Shown: piece by piece, positions 40,940-49,998 of the stretch
Numbering within the stretch: the first letter of the stretch is position 1
Layout: every line of letters starts with the position of its first letter
Assembly: GCA_024224155.1 (NCBI GenBank)
Contig: JAAENP010000200.1
Coordinates: 31,300 to 95,299 of the forward strand
Source of the DNA: a bacterium
GTDB taxonomy: Bacteria; Acidobacteriota; Thermoanaerobaculia; Multivoradales; JAHEKO01
DNA: 64,000 bases
Direction of reading: 5' to 3'
Notes under the pieces: model-generated
What the model was told of the DNA's origin: nothing
Database searches by the model: none
What the model saw: only the letters and a program-made list of their open reading frames with translations
Translations under genes and position numbers: made by a program

Positions 40940-41722
40940 ATGCCGACTGGAGGGGTCCGCACGGAGACCTGCACCGAATGCGGAGGAAGGGGATGGATCG
41001 TGCGGAACGACGGAGGCGCCGGCGCTGCAGCGCCGTGCGAGTGCCAGAAGGACGCCTTGGCCCCCCGTTTGTTGGCATCGGCGGGGATTCCGGATCGCTA
41101 TCTCGCGTGTACCTTGGCCAACTTCAAGATCGACGAGCAAAACCGACTTCTGGAAGCGCGCGAGCTCTGTTCTCGCTACATCGACAATTTTGTCACCGAG
41201 AACGGTCGATTCGCCGAGGCCGGGTTGCTGTTCGTCGGGCCGCCCGGCGTCGGCAAGACCCATCTCGCGGTCTCGGTTCTCAAGGAGCTCATCACCCGTT
41301 ATCGCGTGCGCGGCCGTTTCGAGGACTTCACCTCGCTGATTCATCGGATCCAGGCCACGTTCGAGCCGGGTACCGTCGATTCCAAGAACGCTATCTTGCG
41401 ACGTGCCACCGAGGCCGAGCTTTTGGTGCTGGACGAGTTGGGCGCTCAGAAGCCGTCGGCGTGGGTTTCCGAGATCCTCTACCTGGTCATCAATACGCGG
41501 TACAGCCGGCGTCTGCCCACGATCTTCACGACCAATCTGCGACTGGAGGCTCCCGGTGCGGACGCGCCGCTCGATCGGGAGCGTTCGGCGCCCCCGGACG
41601 ACCCCTTATCCTGGAGGGTTCCGACTCGGCTGGTCAGCCGGCTCTATGAAATGGCGAGACCGATCTCTATCGATGCCGTCGACTTTCGCCATCAAGTCAA
41701 GAGGCACCAGCATGCCTTCTGA
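40940..41722 (+). CDS. DnaC/IstB-like AAA+ ATPase with N-terminal zinc motif
   Basis: 260 residues. An N-terminal cysteine cluster (CTECGGRGW and PCEC, about 12-36) resembles a DnaJ-type or treble-clef zinc site. The AAA+ core has Walker A GPPGVGKTHLA and Walker B LLVLDELGA, as in DnaC, DnaI and IstB, which load replicative helicases or assist transposases. There is no transposase nearby, so a replication or repair role is more likely than an IS21 accessory. ATG 40940 is chosen because a -10 lies 7 nt upstream. Confidence 0.75.
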   Translation: MPTGGVRTETCTECGGRGWIVRNDGGAGAAAPCECQKDALAPRLLASAGIPDRYLACTLANFKIDEQNRLLEARELCSRYIDNFVTENGRFAEAGLLFVGPPGVGKTHLAVSVLKELITRYRVRGRFEDFTSLIHRIQATFEPGTVDSKNAILRRATEAELLVLDELGAQKPSAWVSEILYLVINTRYSRRLPTIFTTNLRLEAPGADAPLDRERSAPPDDPLSWRVPTRLVSRLYEMARPISIDAVDFRHQVKRHQHAF

Positions 41723-41735
41723 GCCGAGCCGTTAG

Positions 41736-42665
41736 ATGTCGCTGTCGGCGGTCGATTCGATTCAGCATGGCTTGCTGAATCTGCGAGCCAACTGGCAACT
41801 GGTTGTCGTGCAGTTCCTGCAGACCCTGGTAGTGACGGTCGTTTCGATCCTGGGTCTCGTGCCGATCGTGTTCGCGCTGGGCTTTACCTTCCTGCGGGGC
41901 GCGCTGGAACGTTTCGACTCGGGGGGAGGAACCGAGCTTCTCGAGCGCCTGCTCGAGGCCGGCGTGCCACTGATTGTCGCGTTCCTGGCGACGACCCTGA
42001 TCTGGACGATCGCTTTCGTCGTCTACTGCTATTTCCAGGGCGGCATCTTCGGGGTCCTCGCGGTCGGAGAACGCCAGACTCGGTCGGGGAGTGCCCGCTG
42101 GCAGAGCTATCGCGCGTTCTCGCACACTGCCCTCTTTGAATCGGCGGAGAGGTTGACCTGGCCGATCTTCTGGCTGGTGAACTTGTTTCTGATCATTGGG
42201 CTGGCGGCGTTGACGGCGACCGCGCTCGTCTTCGCGGGTTTCGTCGTGCTGCTCGGTCAGGGGCACGAAGCGGTTCAGATCGGCATTGGATGCCTGGCGT
42301 TGCTCCTGCTGGCGCTGGTCATGGTGTTCCTGTCGGTTTGGATGCAGCTGGCGCTGGCCGAGCTTGCCTCGGGCACGCGAGGCGTCCTTGCGGCGGCCAA
42401 GACGGCTCTGGCGACCGCGGGCCGGCGGCTCCCGGCCGTGGCGTTGCTGTTCTTGCTCCTGTTTGTGGCTTCGATCGTCATGGCGATCGTGTTCATGCCG
42501 GTGTCGATGGTGCTCGAGTTCGGCCTGAGAGACCAGATGGGCGCGTACCTCACGGCGCAGGCGCTCGTCTCTCTGGCGCAGTGGCTGGTGAGCGGCATGC
42601 TGACGGTGGCCTGGTCGGCGACGTGTGTCGCTCTGGTCACGGGTGAGCACGGGGTGGCGGCGTGA
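41736..42665 (+). CDS. Polytopic membrane protein of unknown function
   Basis: 309 residues with about six hydrophobic helices (about 22-50, 78-103, 142-175, 182-208, 230-258, 270-300) separated by short polar loops. The layout resembles the DUF4013/YciC-type glycerophosphoryl-diester-phosphodiesterase membrane domain proteins, but I cannot point to a motif. It begins 13 nt after the DnaC-like gene and overlaps the SpoIID gene by 1 nt (TGATG). It may therefore be expressed with cell-envelope functions. Confidence 0.55.
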   Translation: MSLSAVDSIQHGLLNLRANWQLVVVQFLQTLVVTVVSILGLVPIVFALGFTFLRGALERFDSGGGTELLERLLEAGVPLIVAFLATTLIWTIAFVVYCYFQGGIFGVLAVGERQTRSGSARWQSYRAFSHTALFESAERLTWPIFWLVNLFLIIGLAALTATALVFAGFVVLLGQGHEAVQIGIGCLALLLLALVMVFLSVWMQLALAELASGTRGVLAAAKTALATAGRRLPAVALLFLLLFVASIVMAIVFMPVSMVLEFGLRDQMGAYLTAQALVSLAQWLVSGMLTVAWSATCVALVTGEHGVAA

Positions 42666-44860
42666 TGCGAGTCTCACGGAGATCGTTGCAGCTCCTGGCC
42701 GGTGTCGTCGTGCTTGCCTGTGCGCGCGCGCTCCTTCCCGTCGAGCCTTCGCTCCCGGCCGCGATCGGGTCCGAGGAGGCGACTACGCCGTCGCGCTCGG
42801 CCCCAGCGGCTCGAACGCTCCCCACGATTCCGCGTGTTGTGCGCGTTGGGCTGCTCACCGACCAGGAATCGATCGAGCTTCCGTGCTGTGGAGCCGACAT
42901 CATCGCGATTGTTGGTGCACGGACCCTGGTGGCGGCCGAGACCATTGTGGTACGACCCGCGGTCAAGCATCGCGGGGCAGGTCTGTTTCGGCTGCAGATC
43001 GCGGCCTTGCGCGATGAGGAGCAAGCCTTGCAGCTGGCCCGGACGGTCGAGGCCACGATGAAGGAACCGAGCAGCGTCGTATTCGACGCCGGTACCGGCC
43101 TTTACCGGATACGCGCGGGAAAGTACGGCGATCGCGAAACCGCCGAGACCGCGAGGTTGCGGTTCAATCAGAACAACTTTCACGACGTCTGGGTGGCGAG
43201 CGAGCAGGAAGCGCTAGTCAACCCGGGGCTCAAGGTGCAACGGGGAGATCGTGCCTGGGTCGTTCCGGCCCGGTGGCTGCGCGTGCGGTCGATGTCGGGC
43301 CGCGGAATCGCAATGGCGGAGCGCACCTATCGCGGCGATCTACTGGTGTACGTCAACGATCGTGGAACACTCAATCTGGTCAACGAGGTCAGCCTTGACG
43401 ACTACCTGCGCGGCGTAGTGCCGCGCGAGATGGGGCCCAAGATCTTCGACAACCTCGACGCCTTGAAGGCGCAGGCCGTGGCCGCCCGCACCTACACCCT
43501 GAGGAACATGGGCGAGTTTGCGGAGGAAGGCTACGACATTTGTGCGACACCGAGATGCCAGGTCTACGGAGGCATGACCTCCGAGGATCCGCTCTCCGAT
43601 CGGGCGGTGATCGAGACCAGCGCGGAAGTCCTTCTCCACGGCGACCACTACGCCGACGCCCTCTATAGCTCGACGTGTGGAGGCCACACGGAGAACGTCG
43701 AGGTCGTGTTTCCGCTCAAGTCGGACAATTATCTGCGCGGCGTACCTTGTCTCGAGGCCGGCGTCGATCGCCTCGGAAGCGCCGGGGATAGAAGCCTGTC
43801 ATTGTCCGCGACGCTCGCGCGACGGCTGGCGCCACCGGGTTCTTCGCCGGTGGCCGCGGTGGATTTCGCGTCGCGCGTGCACGCCCTGGCGCGGCTGGCC
43901 GGCCTGTCGACGCCCGATGACACCCTCGCGTCTCTGGACCGACGGGAAGTCCAGCGTTTCTTGGCGTCCCAGTTGGGTCTGGCTCTCGATGCCCGGTTGT
44001 TCGTCGCGCCCGAGGACGTGCCCTATCTGCTCGAGCAGCCACCTTCGGATTGGCAGCCGGAAGACCTCCAGCTGGCGGCCTACCTCGCCCAGGTCGGCCT
44101 GCTCTCGGCTCCGCTCGACGAGCCGCTGTCGCCGGAGGTGACCGAACATACTCTCTATCATCTCGCGGTCTTTCTGCGTCTTCTGGAGGTGCGCGAGGTG
44201 CGCTATCTGGACCGGCGCGAGAGCCAGCTGATCGTGCGTCAGGGACCGGAAGTCCATAGGCTCGAGTTTGTGGAAGATCCCGAGACCTTCCGGCAGCAGG
44301 GGCGACGCGAAGAAGCCGCGCCGCTGGCGCTTCTGCCGGGAGACCGTGTGACGGTCTATCTCCATGACGGCCGCGTGCTTGCCCTGCGCCACCGGGTCGA
44401 TCCCGATGGTGTTGCGTTCGACCGGACCAGCAACATGAGCACCTGGACGCGTTTCCGAGCGGACTCGGAGCTTGTGCGGCTGGTGGCCGAGCGCTATCCG
44501 GGTATCGAGTTTCGCGGTTTCGAAGTGCAGGGGCGCGGCGTATCGGGTCGGGTGAGCCAGGTCGAGATCAGGGGATCCGGCGATCAAACGGTAACGGTGC
44601 GAGGGCTGCCTATTCGATGGACCTTCGACCTACCGGACACGCTGTTCACGGCCCGGCGTCTGGATCCGCCGGGGCGTGAGGGTGGCTGGCTGTTCTCGGG
44701 CCGGGGCTGGGGTCACGGCGTCGGCCTCTGCCAGGTGGGCTCCTACGGCATGGCGATGCGGGGACACGACTATCGAGAGATCCTCAACCACTACTATCGT
44801 GGCATTGAGATCGTGAAACTGGGTGAGCCGATTCAGGCCGACCTAGCTCTGGGGCGCTGA
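42665..44860 (+). CDS. SpoIID/LytB-type amidase-enhancer family protein with SPOR-like domain
   Basis: 731 residues. A signal peptide (core about 8-20) precedes a SPOR-like region (about 100-178, LFRLQIAALRDEEQALQLAR and YRIRAGKYGDRETAETAR). The SpoIID domain follows with SLDDYLRGVVPREMGP (Glu255 matches the catalytic Glu of SpoIID) and DALKAQAVAARTYTL. It ends with the characteristic GRGWGHGVGLCQVGSYGMA. SpoIID proteins cut denuded glycan strands, and SPOR domains bind denuded glycan at septa. A large middle insertion (about 385-600) is unrecognised. Likely periplasmic cell-wall remodelling at division. Confidence 0.85.
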   Translation: MRVSRRSLQLLAGVVVLACARALLPVEPSLPAAIGSEEATTPSRSAPAARTLPTIPRVVRVGLLTDQESIELPCCGADIIAIVGARTLVAAETIVVRPAVKHRGAGLFRLQIAALRDEEQALQLARTVEATMKEPSSVVFDAGTGLYRIRAGKYGDRETAETARLRFNQNNFHDVWVASEQEALVNPGLKVQRGDRAWVVPARWLRVRSMSGRGIAMAERTYRGDLLVYVNDRGTLNLVNEVSLDDYLRGVVPREMGPKIFDNLDALKAQAVAARTYTLRNMGEFAEEGYDICATPRCQVYGGMTSEDPLSDRAVIETSAEVLLHGDHYADALYSSTCGGHTENVEVVFPLKSDNYLRGVPCLEAGVDRLGSAGDRSLSLSATLARRLAPPGSSPVAAVDFASRVHALARLAGLSTPDDTLASLDRREVQRFLASQLGLALDARLFVAPEDVPYLLEQPPSDWQPEDLQLAAYLAQVGLLSAPLDEPLSPEVTEHTLYHLAVFLRLLEVREVRYLDRRESQLIVRQGPEVHRLEFVEDPETFRQQGRREEAAPLALLPGDRVTVYLHDGRVLALRHRVDPDGVAFDRTSNMSTWTRFRADSELVRLVAERYPGIEFRGFEVQGRGVSGRVSQVEIRGSGDQTVTVRGLPIRWTFDLPDTLFTARRLDPPGREGGWLFSGRGWGHGVGLCQVGSYGMAMRGHDYREILNHYYRGIEIVKLGEPIQADLALGR

Positions 44861-44892
44861 ACTGCCGATTGCTGTGGTAAAGAGGGTTGGTT

Positions 44893-45441
44893 ATGGCTGG
44901 TGAGATCGAGATTCGCGAGCTGGTGCGCCGGGCGGTCGGGGAGGCCGTTGCAGCAGATACGGACCAGACCGCGCGTTCGGCGCCGCCCAAATCCATCGCC
45001 ATCGGCGCCGATCATGGTGGATACGGGCTCAAGCAGAAGTTGATCTCCCATCTCGGCGACCAGGGTTTCCAAGTGGTCGATTGCGGCACGACCGGGCCGG
45101 AATCCGTGGACTATCCGGATTTCGCCCATGCCGTGGCACGTCGCGTTTCCGTGGGAGAATGCAGCCTTGGAATCATCGTCGATGGTGCTGGGATAGGGTC
45201 GAGCATGGCAGCTAACAAAGTGCCCGGCATTCGGGCCGCTCTTTGCTACGACATCTCCTCGGCGCGAAACAGCAGGGAGCACAACCACGCGAATGTGCTG
45301 ACCCTGGGTGCCGGTTTGGTGGGAGAGGATCTGGCACGTCAGATTGTGGACGTGTGGATCGCGACGCCCTGGGGAGGCGGCCGCCACGCGCGCAGGGCGA
45401 CCATGATCGACGAGATTGGAAGAACATACACAAAGTCCTGA
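44893..45441 (+). CDS. BMC-associated RpiB/LacAB-type sugar-phosphate isomerase
   Basis: 182 residues, about 30 longer than E. coli RpiB because of an N-terminal amphipathic helix (AGEIEIRELVRRAVGEAVA) and a linker, the form of a BMC encapsulation peptide. The core has ADHGG (40-44) and SREHNHANVLTLG. The catalytic Cys66 of E. coli RpiB (ICGTGIG) is replaced: the aligned VDGAGIG has Asp97. So substrate or mechanism may differ from ribose-5-phosphate isomerisation. GAGGG precedes ATG 44893. It is the first gene of the BMC operon, 32 nt after the SpoIID gene. Confidence 0.8.
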   Translation: MAGEIEIRELVRRAVGEAVAADTDQTARSAPPKSIAIGADHGGYGLKQKLISHLGDQGFQVVDCGTTGPESVDYPDFAHAVARRVSVGECSLGIIVDGAGIGSSMAANKVPGIRAALCYDISSARNSREHNHANVLTLGAGLVGEDLARQIVDVWIATPWGGGRHARRATMIDEIGRTYTKS

Positions 45442-45449
45442 GGTTTACT

Positions 45450-46313
45450 GTGGGAACTCGAGAAGATTTGATCGAAGCGATCACCCAGCGAGTGGTCGGA
45501 GAGCTCAATGCCCAATCCGATGGTGAGTGCACGGATTGTTGCGGCAGCTGTGCGGCCAACTGCTCCGACAAGGTGCGAGCGATGGTCGACGAAGGTGCGG
45601 CGCGTGTCGCGTATAACGGCAACGGTGCCGACGTGCCGAGCGACCTGGCTCGGTTCATTGATCACACCAAGCTCGGGCCCGAAGTGACGCCTGAGGAGAT
45701 CGATCGTCTCTGCCAGGAAGCTCGCGATTTCGAGTTTGCGGCGGTTTGCGTGAACCCGGTCTGGGTGAAGAGGTCGGCCTCAAACCTGCGCGGTACCAAG
45801 GTGCGCGTGGCTTCGGTGGTCGGGTTTCCGCTCGGCGCCAACGCCGCGGAGATCAAGGCGCTCGAGGCCCGCAGAGCGCTGAGAGATGGCGCTCGCGAGA
45901 TCGACATGGTGCTCAACATCGGCGCGCTCAAGGCCGGTGACTACGAGCTCGTAGAGAAGGACATCGCCAAGGTTGTCGACTCCTGTCGCGAGGTCGGCGC
46001 CATCTGCAAGGTGATCCTCGAGACCGGACTCTTGACCGATGAGGAGAAGATCGCGGCGAGCAAGCTGGCGAAGGCCGCCAAGGCGGACTACGTCAAGACA
46101 TCGACCGGATTCGGTCACGGCGGTGCTACGGTATTCGACGTGGCGCTCATGCGAGAGGCGGTTGGTCCCAAGATGGGCGTCAAGGCATCGGGTGGGGTCA
46201 AGACCGCCAAGGACGCCCGCGAGATGATTGCCGCCGGTGCAACTCGCATCGGGGCATCGGCCGGAATCGCGATCGTCGGCGGCCGCGAAGGAGGAGACAG
46301 TGGGAAGTATTGA
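45450..46313 (+). CDS. deoC: BMC-associated deoxyribose-phosphate aldolase (DeoC)
   Basis: 287 residues from GTG 45450. The N-terminus is an amphipathic helix ([20 protein letters not shown]), a likely encapsulation peptide. Next comes a cysteine-rich linker with Cys27, 30, 31, 34 and 38 ([12 protein letters not shown]). The class I aldolase barrel starts near 65 and has Asp152 ([11 protein letters not shown]), Schiff-base Lys216 (YVKTSTGFG) and Lys245 (GVKASGG). DeoC cleaves 2-deoxyribose-5-phosphate to acetaldehyde and glyceraldehyde-3-phosphate. The aldehyde dehydrogenase in the operon could use the acetaldehyde. The end overlaps the next gene by 14 nt. Confidence 0.9.
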   Translation: MGTREDLIEAITQRVVGELNAQSDGECTDCCGSCAANCSDKVRAMVDEGAARVAYNGNGADVPSDLARFIDHTKLGPEVTPEEIDRLCQEARDFEFAAVCVNPVWVKRSASNLRGTKVRVASVVGFPLGANAAEIKALEARRALRDGAREIDMVLNIGALKAGDYELVEKDIAKVVDSCREVGAICKVILETGLLTDEEKIAASKLAKAAKADYVKTSTGFGHGGATVFDVALMREAVGPKMGVKASGGVKTAKDAREMIAAGATRIGASAGIAIVGGREGGDSGKY

Positions 46314-46926
46314 TCTGAGATCCTATGTTTTCCTGGACAGCATGCAGCCACAGTACGCTGCGTTTCTGGGCACCGTCGCACAGGGCTTTCTGCCGCTGGC
46401 GGGTGACGCGTCGCTCTACGTCGAGATTTCGCCGGGTATCGAGATCAATCGGCTGACCGATATCGCGCTCAAGTCGAACAAGGTTCGCCCGGGCATGCAG
46501 GTTGTCGAGCGCTACTACGGCTTGCTCGAGATTCACTCGAAATCGCAGGCCGAGACTCGATCCGCGGGCGCGGCGATTCTGGCGGAGATCGGCCTTCAGC
46601 CGGAGGATCGAATCAAGCCGAAGATCCACTCGAGCCAGGTCATCCGGCGGATCGACGATCACCAGGCGCAGCTGATCAACCGCATGCGCCACGGGCACAT
46701 GTTGATTCCCGGCCAGACGCTCTACGTACTCGAGGTCGAACCGGCTGCCTACGCGGCGCTGGCGGCGAACGAGGCCGAGAAAGCCGCCGAGATCAACATT
46801 CTCGAGGTTCGCTCGTTCGGATCGATGGGTAGGGTCTATCTGGGCGGGGAAGAGCGCGACATCGATGTCGGCTGGCAGGCCGCCGTCGCGGCGCTCGAGG
46901 GAGTCCAGGGACGAACACCGAAATAA
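46300..46926 (+). CDS. BMC-T shell protein (tandem BMC domains), T2/T3-like
   Basis: 208 residues from GTG 46300 with GAAGGAGGAGA upstream. [20 protein letters not shown] with [18 protein letters not shown], then [20 protein letters not shown] and [16 protein letters not shown], shows two fused BMC domains. From memory it resembles the Haliangium ochraceum BMC-T2/T3 proteins, which stack as double trimers with gated pores and may pass large cofactors. It forms pseudohexameric trimers in the shell facets. Confidence 0.88.
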   Translation: MGSIDLRSYVFLDSMQPQYAAFLGTVAQGFLPLAGDASLYVEISPGIEINRLTDIALKSNKVRPGMQVVERYYGLLEIHSKSQAETRSAGAAILAEIGLQPEDRIKPKIHSSQVIRRIDDHQAQLINRMRHGHMLIPGQTLYVLEVEPAAYAALAANEAEKAAEINILEVRSFGSMGRVYLGGEERDIDVGWQAAVAALEGVQGRTPK

Positions 46927-46986
46927 CCGAGCGGCGGCTTTGGGCCGCACTCCGAAAAAACACGATCAAGAAGAAAGGAAAGTTTC

Positions 46987-47283
46987 ATGGCAGAAGCGCT
47001 GGGCATGATCGAGACGCGTGGTTTTGCGGCTATGGTGGAGGCATCCGACGCCATGGTGAAGGCCGCAAAAGTCGAACTCGTGAGTTATGAGAAGACCGGT
47101 GGCGGCTACGTGACCGCCGTGGTTCGTGGCGACGTCGCCGCGGTCAAGGCGGCGGTGGAAGCCGGCGTTCGGGGTGCGGAGAAGGTCGGAGAGGTCGTTT
47201 CTACCCACGTGATCGCGCGTCCGCACGCGAACATCGACGACACCTTGCCTCTTGGTCGCAAGCCTGCCGCTAAGAAGCGGTAG
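46987..47283 (+). CDS. BMC-H shell protein (hexamer)
   Basis: 98 residues, one Pfam BMC domain. [20 protein letters not shown] is the canonical first strand and helix, [20 protein letters not shown] holds the pore loop region, and [11 protein letters not shown] ends the domain. A basic tail (KPAAKKR) follows. BMC-H hexamers form most of the shell facets. This is the only BMC-H in the locus. A clear AAAGGAAAG lies just upstream of the ATG. Confidence 0.97.
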   Translation: MAEALGMIETRGFAAMVEASDAMVKAAKVELVSYEKTGGGYVTAVVRGDVAAVKAAVEAGVRGAEKVGEVVSTHVIARPHANIDDTLPLGRKPAAKKR

Positions 47284-47302
47284 AGCCGGGCGGGCCGCGT
47301 AG

Positions 47303-47599
47303 ATGCTGCTGGGCAAGGTTCAAGGGACTGTCGTGGCGACTCAGAAGGAGTCGTCGATGGAAGGCTTCAAGTTCTTGGTTGTCAAACCCATGGACGAGAA
47401 GGGCACGGAGCTGGGCACCTCCGTGGTGGCCGTCGACGCGGTCGGCGCGGGAGTCGGGGAGGTTGTGCTCTACGCAACCGGAAGCGCCGCTCGCCAGACG
47501 GTTGCCACCAAGGACAGGCCCTGCGACGCTGTCATCATGGCGATCGTCGACAGCCTCGAAGTCGGCGGCCGCGAGATCTACAGCAAGGGTAAGGCATGA
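47303..47599 (+). CDS. BMC-P shell vertex protein (EutN/CcmL family), copy 1
   Basis: 98 residues. [20 protein letters not shown] followed by FKFLVVKP and [20 protein letters not shown] are the hallmarks of EutN/CcmL pentamers that cap shell vertices. [14 protein letters not shown] is the usual last strand. It lies 19 nt after BMC-H, and its stop overlaps the aldehyde dehydrogenase start (ATGA), so the two are translationally coupled. Confidence 0.95.
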   Translation: MLLGKVQGTVVATQKESSMEGFKFLVVKPMDEKGTELGTSVVAVDAVGAGVGEVVLYATGSAARQTVATKDRPCDAVIMAIVDSLEVGGREIYSKGKA

Positions 47600-49071
47600 G
47601 CTCGGTCGATCCGAGCGAGATCGACGCCATCCTGCAGCGCGTGCGCGCTCGCTTTGGAAGCGATGGCTCTCTGTCCGAGCCCGCGCCGCCGGCCCCTGCC
47701 TTTCCTGGAAGCAAGGCGCGGCCCGCTCCGATCGCAGACAGCGAGGCCCTCGGGATTCTCGATACGGTCGATGCCGCGGTTGCTGCGGCCGAGATCGCCT
47801 ACCAGGAGTACGACGCGATCGGCCTCGACGGTCGGTTTCGCCTGATCCAGTCGATTCGCCAGGCGATGGAGCGCGACGCCGCCGAGCTCGCGCGGATGGC
47901 CCATGAGGAGACCGGTCTCGGGCGGCCCGAAGACAAGGAGAAGAAGAACCTGCTGGTGGCTCGCAAGACGCCGGGTCCGGAAGACCTGACGCCCAAAGCG
48001 GTGACCGGCGATCGTGGGATGACGGTGACCGAGTTCGCGCCCTGGGGAGTGATCGCGGCGATCACTCCGACCACGAATCCGACGGCCACGATCATCAACA
48101 ACACCATCGCCACGCTTTCGGCCGGCAACTCTCTGGTCTTCAACGCCCATCCCAGCGCCAAGAGGGTCTCGGCAGAGAACGTTCGCCGGATCAATCGCGC
48201 CGTTCTCGAGGCCGGCGGCCCGGCCAATCTGGTTTGCGCCGTGCCCGAGCCCACGATCGAGTCGGCCCAGCAGCTCATGAATCACCCTGGGGTGCGGGTG
48301 CTGTTGGTCACCGGCGGCCCGGGCGTGGTCAAGGAAGCGCTCAACACCGACAAGAAGGCGATCACCGCCGGTCCGGGCAATCCACCGGTGCTGGTCGACG
48401 AGTCGGCCGATATCGAGCGCGCGGCAAGAGAGATCATCCGCGGCGCCTCGTTCGACAACAACATGGTGTGCACGGACGAGAAAGAGACTTTCGTCGTGCG
48501 CTCCAAGGCGGATGAGTTGCTGCGCGCCTTCGGGCGCGACCGCGCCGTCGTGCTCAAGGAGTATCAATTGCAGCAGCTCGAGCGGGTGATCTTTCGCGAG
48601 CTCGGCGCGCCCGAGAGGCCGGGCAAGATCAACCCCAAGTGGATCGGACAGAACGCCGGCCGGATTCTGCGCGAGATCGGAGTGGAGGCCGGAAACAGCG
48701 TTCGGCTCGTCGTCGTCGAGGTGCCCAAGGAGCACAGCCTGGTTTGGACCGAGCAGATGATGCCGGTCATGCCGGTTGTGAGAGTAGGTAGCGTGAACGA
48801 GGGGATCGACCTCTCGGTGCGCGCCGAGCACGGCTACCGCCACACGGCTTCGATCTACTCGAACAATGTCGAGAACATAACGCGCATGGCGCGAGCCATG
48901 AAAACTTCCATCTTCGTCGCCAACGCGGCCAACATCGCCGGGCTCGGTGAGGGCGGCGAAGACTTCACTTCATTCTCGATCGCGACACCCACGGGCGAGG
49001 GACTGACCCGGCCGCGGACCTTTGCCCGGATTCGGCGGCTGACGGTGGCGGGCTCGCTGCGGATCGTCTAG
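47596..49071 (+). CDS. BMC-associated CoA-acylating aldehyde dehydrogenase (PduP/EutE family)
   Basis: 491 residues. The N-terminal helix ([18 protein letters not shown]) and Pro-rich linker (about 25-46) form a likely encapsulation peptide. The catalytic domain has [31 protein letters not shown] and the active-site Cys292 in [11 protein letters not shown]. PduP/EutE enzymes turn aldehydes into acyl-CoA with NAD+ and CoA. In this operon the natural substrate is acetaldehyde from DeoC, giving acetyl-CoA. The operon holds no phosphotransacylase or alcohol dehydrogenase to recycle CoA and NAD+. Confidence 0.92.
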   Translation: MSSVDPSEIDAILQRVRARFGSDGSLSEPAPPAPAFPGSKARPAPIADSEALGILDTVDAAVAAAEIAYQEYDAIGLDGRFRLIQSIRQAMERDAAELARMAHEETGLGRPEDKEKKNLLVARKTPGPEDLTPKAVTGDRGMTVTEFAPWGVIAAITPTTNPTATIINNTIATLSAGNSLVFNAHPSAKRVSAENVRRINRAVLEAGGPANLVCAVPEPTIESAQQLMNHPGVRVLLVTGGPGVVKEALNTDKKAITAGPGNPPVLVDESADIERAAREIIRGASFDNNMVCTDEKETFVVRSKADELLRAFGRDRAVVLKEYQLQQLERVIFRELGAPERPGKINPKWIGQNAGRILREIGVEAGNSVRLVVVEVPKEHSLVWTEQMMPVMPVVRVGSVNEGIDLSVRAEHGYRHTASIYSNNVENITRMARAMKTSIFVANAANIAGLGEGGEDFTSFSIATPTGEGLTRPRTFARIRRLTVAGSLRIV

Positions 49072-49086
49072 CGCCCCGGCCTTCTG

Positions 49087-49092
49087 TAGGTT
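49087..49092 (+). promoter_or_regulatory. Candidate internal -10 (TAGGTT) before the second BMC-T gene
   Basis: TAGGTT ends 8 nt before ATG 49101 in the 29-nt gap after the dehydrogenase. No Shine-Dalgarno is present. It might give separate, leaderless expression of the last three shell genes. Confidence 0.3.
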
Positions 49093-49100
49093 CCAGATTT

Positions 49101-49700
49101 ATGCGTCCGGCACTGCTCTTACTCGAATTCGACTCGATCGCGGTGGGCATCGAGGTCGGCGATGCCATGGTCAAGCGCGCACCGCTGTTGACGTTGCATG
49201 CCGGTACCGTGCACCCGGGCAAGTATCTGGTGATGGCCGGAGGGCAAGTTGCCGACGTCGAGGAGGCATGGATCGCGGGTCGGTCGATCGCGCCGGGCCT
49301 GGAGATCGACGAGGTGTTTCTCCCCGACGTCGACGCCCAGGTCGTCGGCTCGCTCACCGGTACCCGCAGACCGGGACCCGGTGAGGCACTCGGTGTGATC
49401 GAGACCCGCACCGCGGCCTCGACCATCAAGGCCGCGGACGCGGCGGTCAAGGGAGCCTCCGTGGATCTGCTCGAGATCCTGCTCGCCGACGGTCTGGGAG
49501 GCAAGGCCTACGCCCTCTTCGGTGGCGAGGTTTCAGACGTCGAGGTCGCGGTGGAGACCGGCGTATCGAGCCTGCGTGATCCGGCGCTACTGGTGGCCAG
49601 CGTCGTCATACCGCGCTTGCATGACGAGATGCGCGCAAATCTGGACGCGGATTCGCGATTCGCGGTTAGGATCGTCTCCCAGACCGGATCGCGGAGTTGA
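49101..49700 (+). CDS. BMC-T shell protein (tandem BMC domains), T1-like
   Basis: 199 residues with two BMC domains: ALLLLEFDSIAVGIEVGDAM and PGKYLVMAGGQVADVEEAW in the first, ALGVIETRTAASTIKAADAA and GKAYALFGGEVSDVEVAVET in the second. The arrangement resembles the single-layer BMC-T1 of Haliangium ochraceum, unlike the double-stacking type at 46300-46926. It would form facet trimers. It is followed by two pentamer genes. Confidence 0.92.
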   Translation: MRPALLLLEFDSIAVGIEVGDAMVKRAPLLTLHAGTVHPGKYLVMAGGQVADVEEAWIAGRSIAPGLEIDEVFLPDVDAQVVGSLTGTRRPGPGEALGVIETRTAASTIKAADAAVKGASVDLLEILLADGLGGKAYALFGGEVSDVEVAVETGVSSLRDPALLVASVVIPRLHDEMRANLDADSRFAVRIVSQTGSRS

Positions 49701-49722
49701 AAGTGGAAGGTCAGGCTAGATC

Positions 49723-49998
49723 ATGAAACTCGGGCGAGTCGTTGGAACCGTAGTCGCCACCACTCGAGTTGCAGGCCTTGATGGCGTGAGATTCCTGGTA
49801 GTGCAGCCGTTGGCCAAGAACCGCGAGGCTCTGGGGAACGCGATTGTTGCGGCCGACGGTGTCGCCATGGCGGGGCCGGGAGACCTCGTCTACTACGTGT
49901 CGAGCCGCGAGGCTTCGCTGGCTCTCCCCAACACCTTCGTGCCGGTCGACGACGCCATCGTCGGTATCGTCGACGCCGTCGAGCTGAACGCGCCATGA
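49723..49998 (+). CDS. BMC-P shell vertex protein, copy 2
   Basis: 91 residues of the EutN/CcmL family: KLGRVVGTVVATTRVAGLDG, FLVVQPL and IVGIVDAVEL. It shares the start MKLGRVxGTVVxT with the next gene, which overlaps it by 4 nt, so the two look like a tandem duplication that has diverged. Multiple BMC-P paralogues can give mixed or alternative vertex caps. Confidence 0.95.
   Translation: MKLGRVVGTVVATTRVAGLDGVRFLVVQPLAKNREALGNAIVAADGVAMAGPGDLVYYVSSREASLALPNTFVPVDDAIVGIVDAVELNAP

Noticed and set aside
40940..41722. IS21-type transposition helper (IstB) reading of the DnaC-like gene
   Set aside because: No IstA transposase, inverted repeats or target duplication is nearby, and the N-terminal zinc motif and genomic setting fit a chromosomal DnaC-like protein.
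44861..44892. A dedicated promoter for the BMC operon in the 32-nt gap after the SpoIID gene
   Set aside because: TTGCTG and GGTAAA are visible but not spaced as -35 and -10. The operon may be read from further upstream, so I did not list a promoter.
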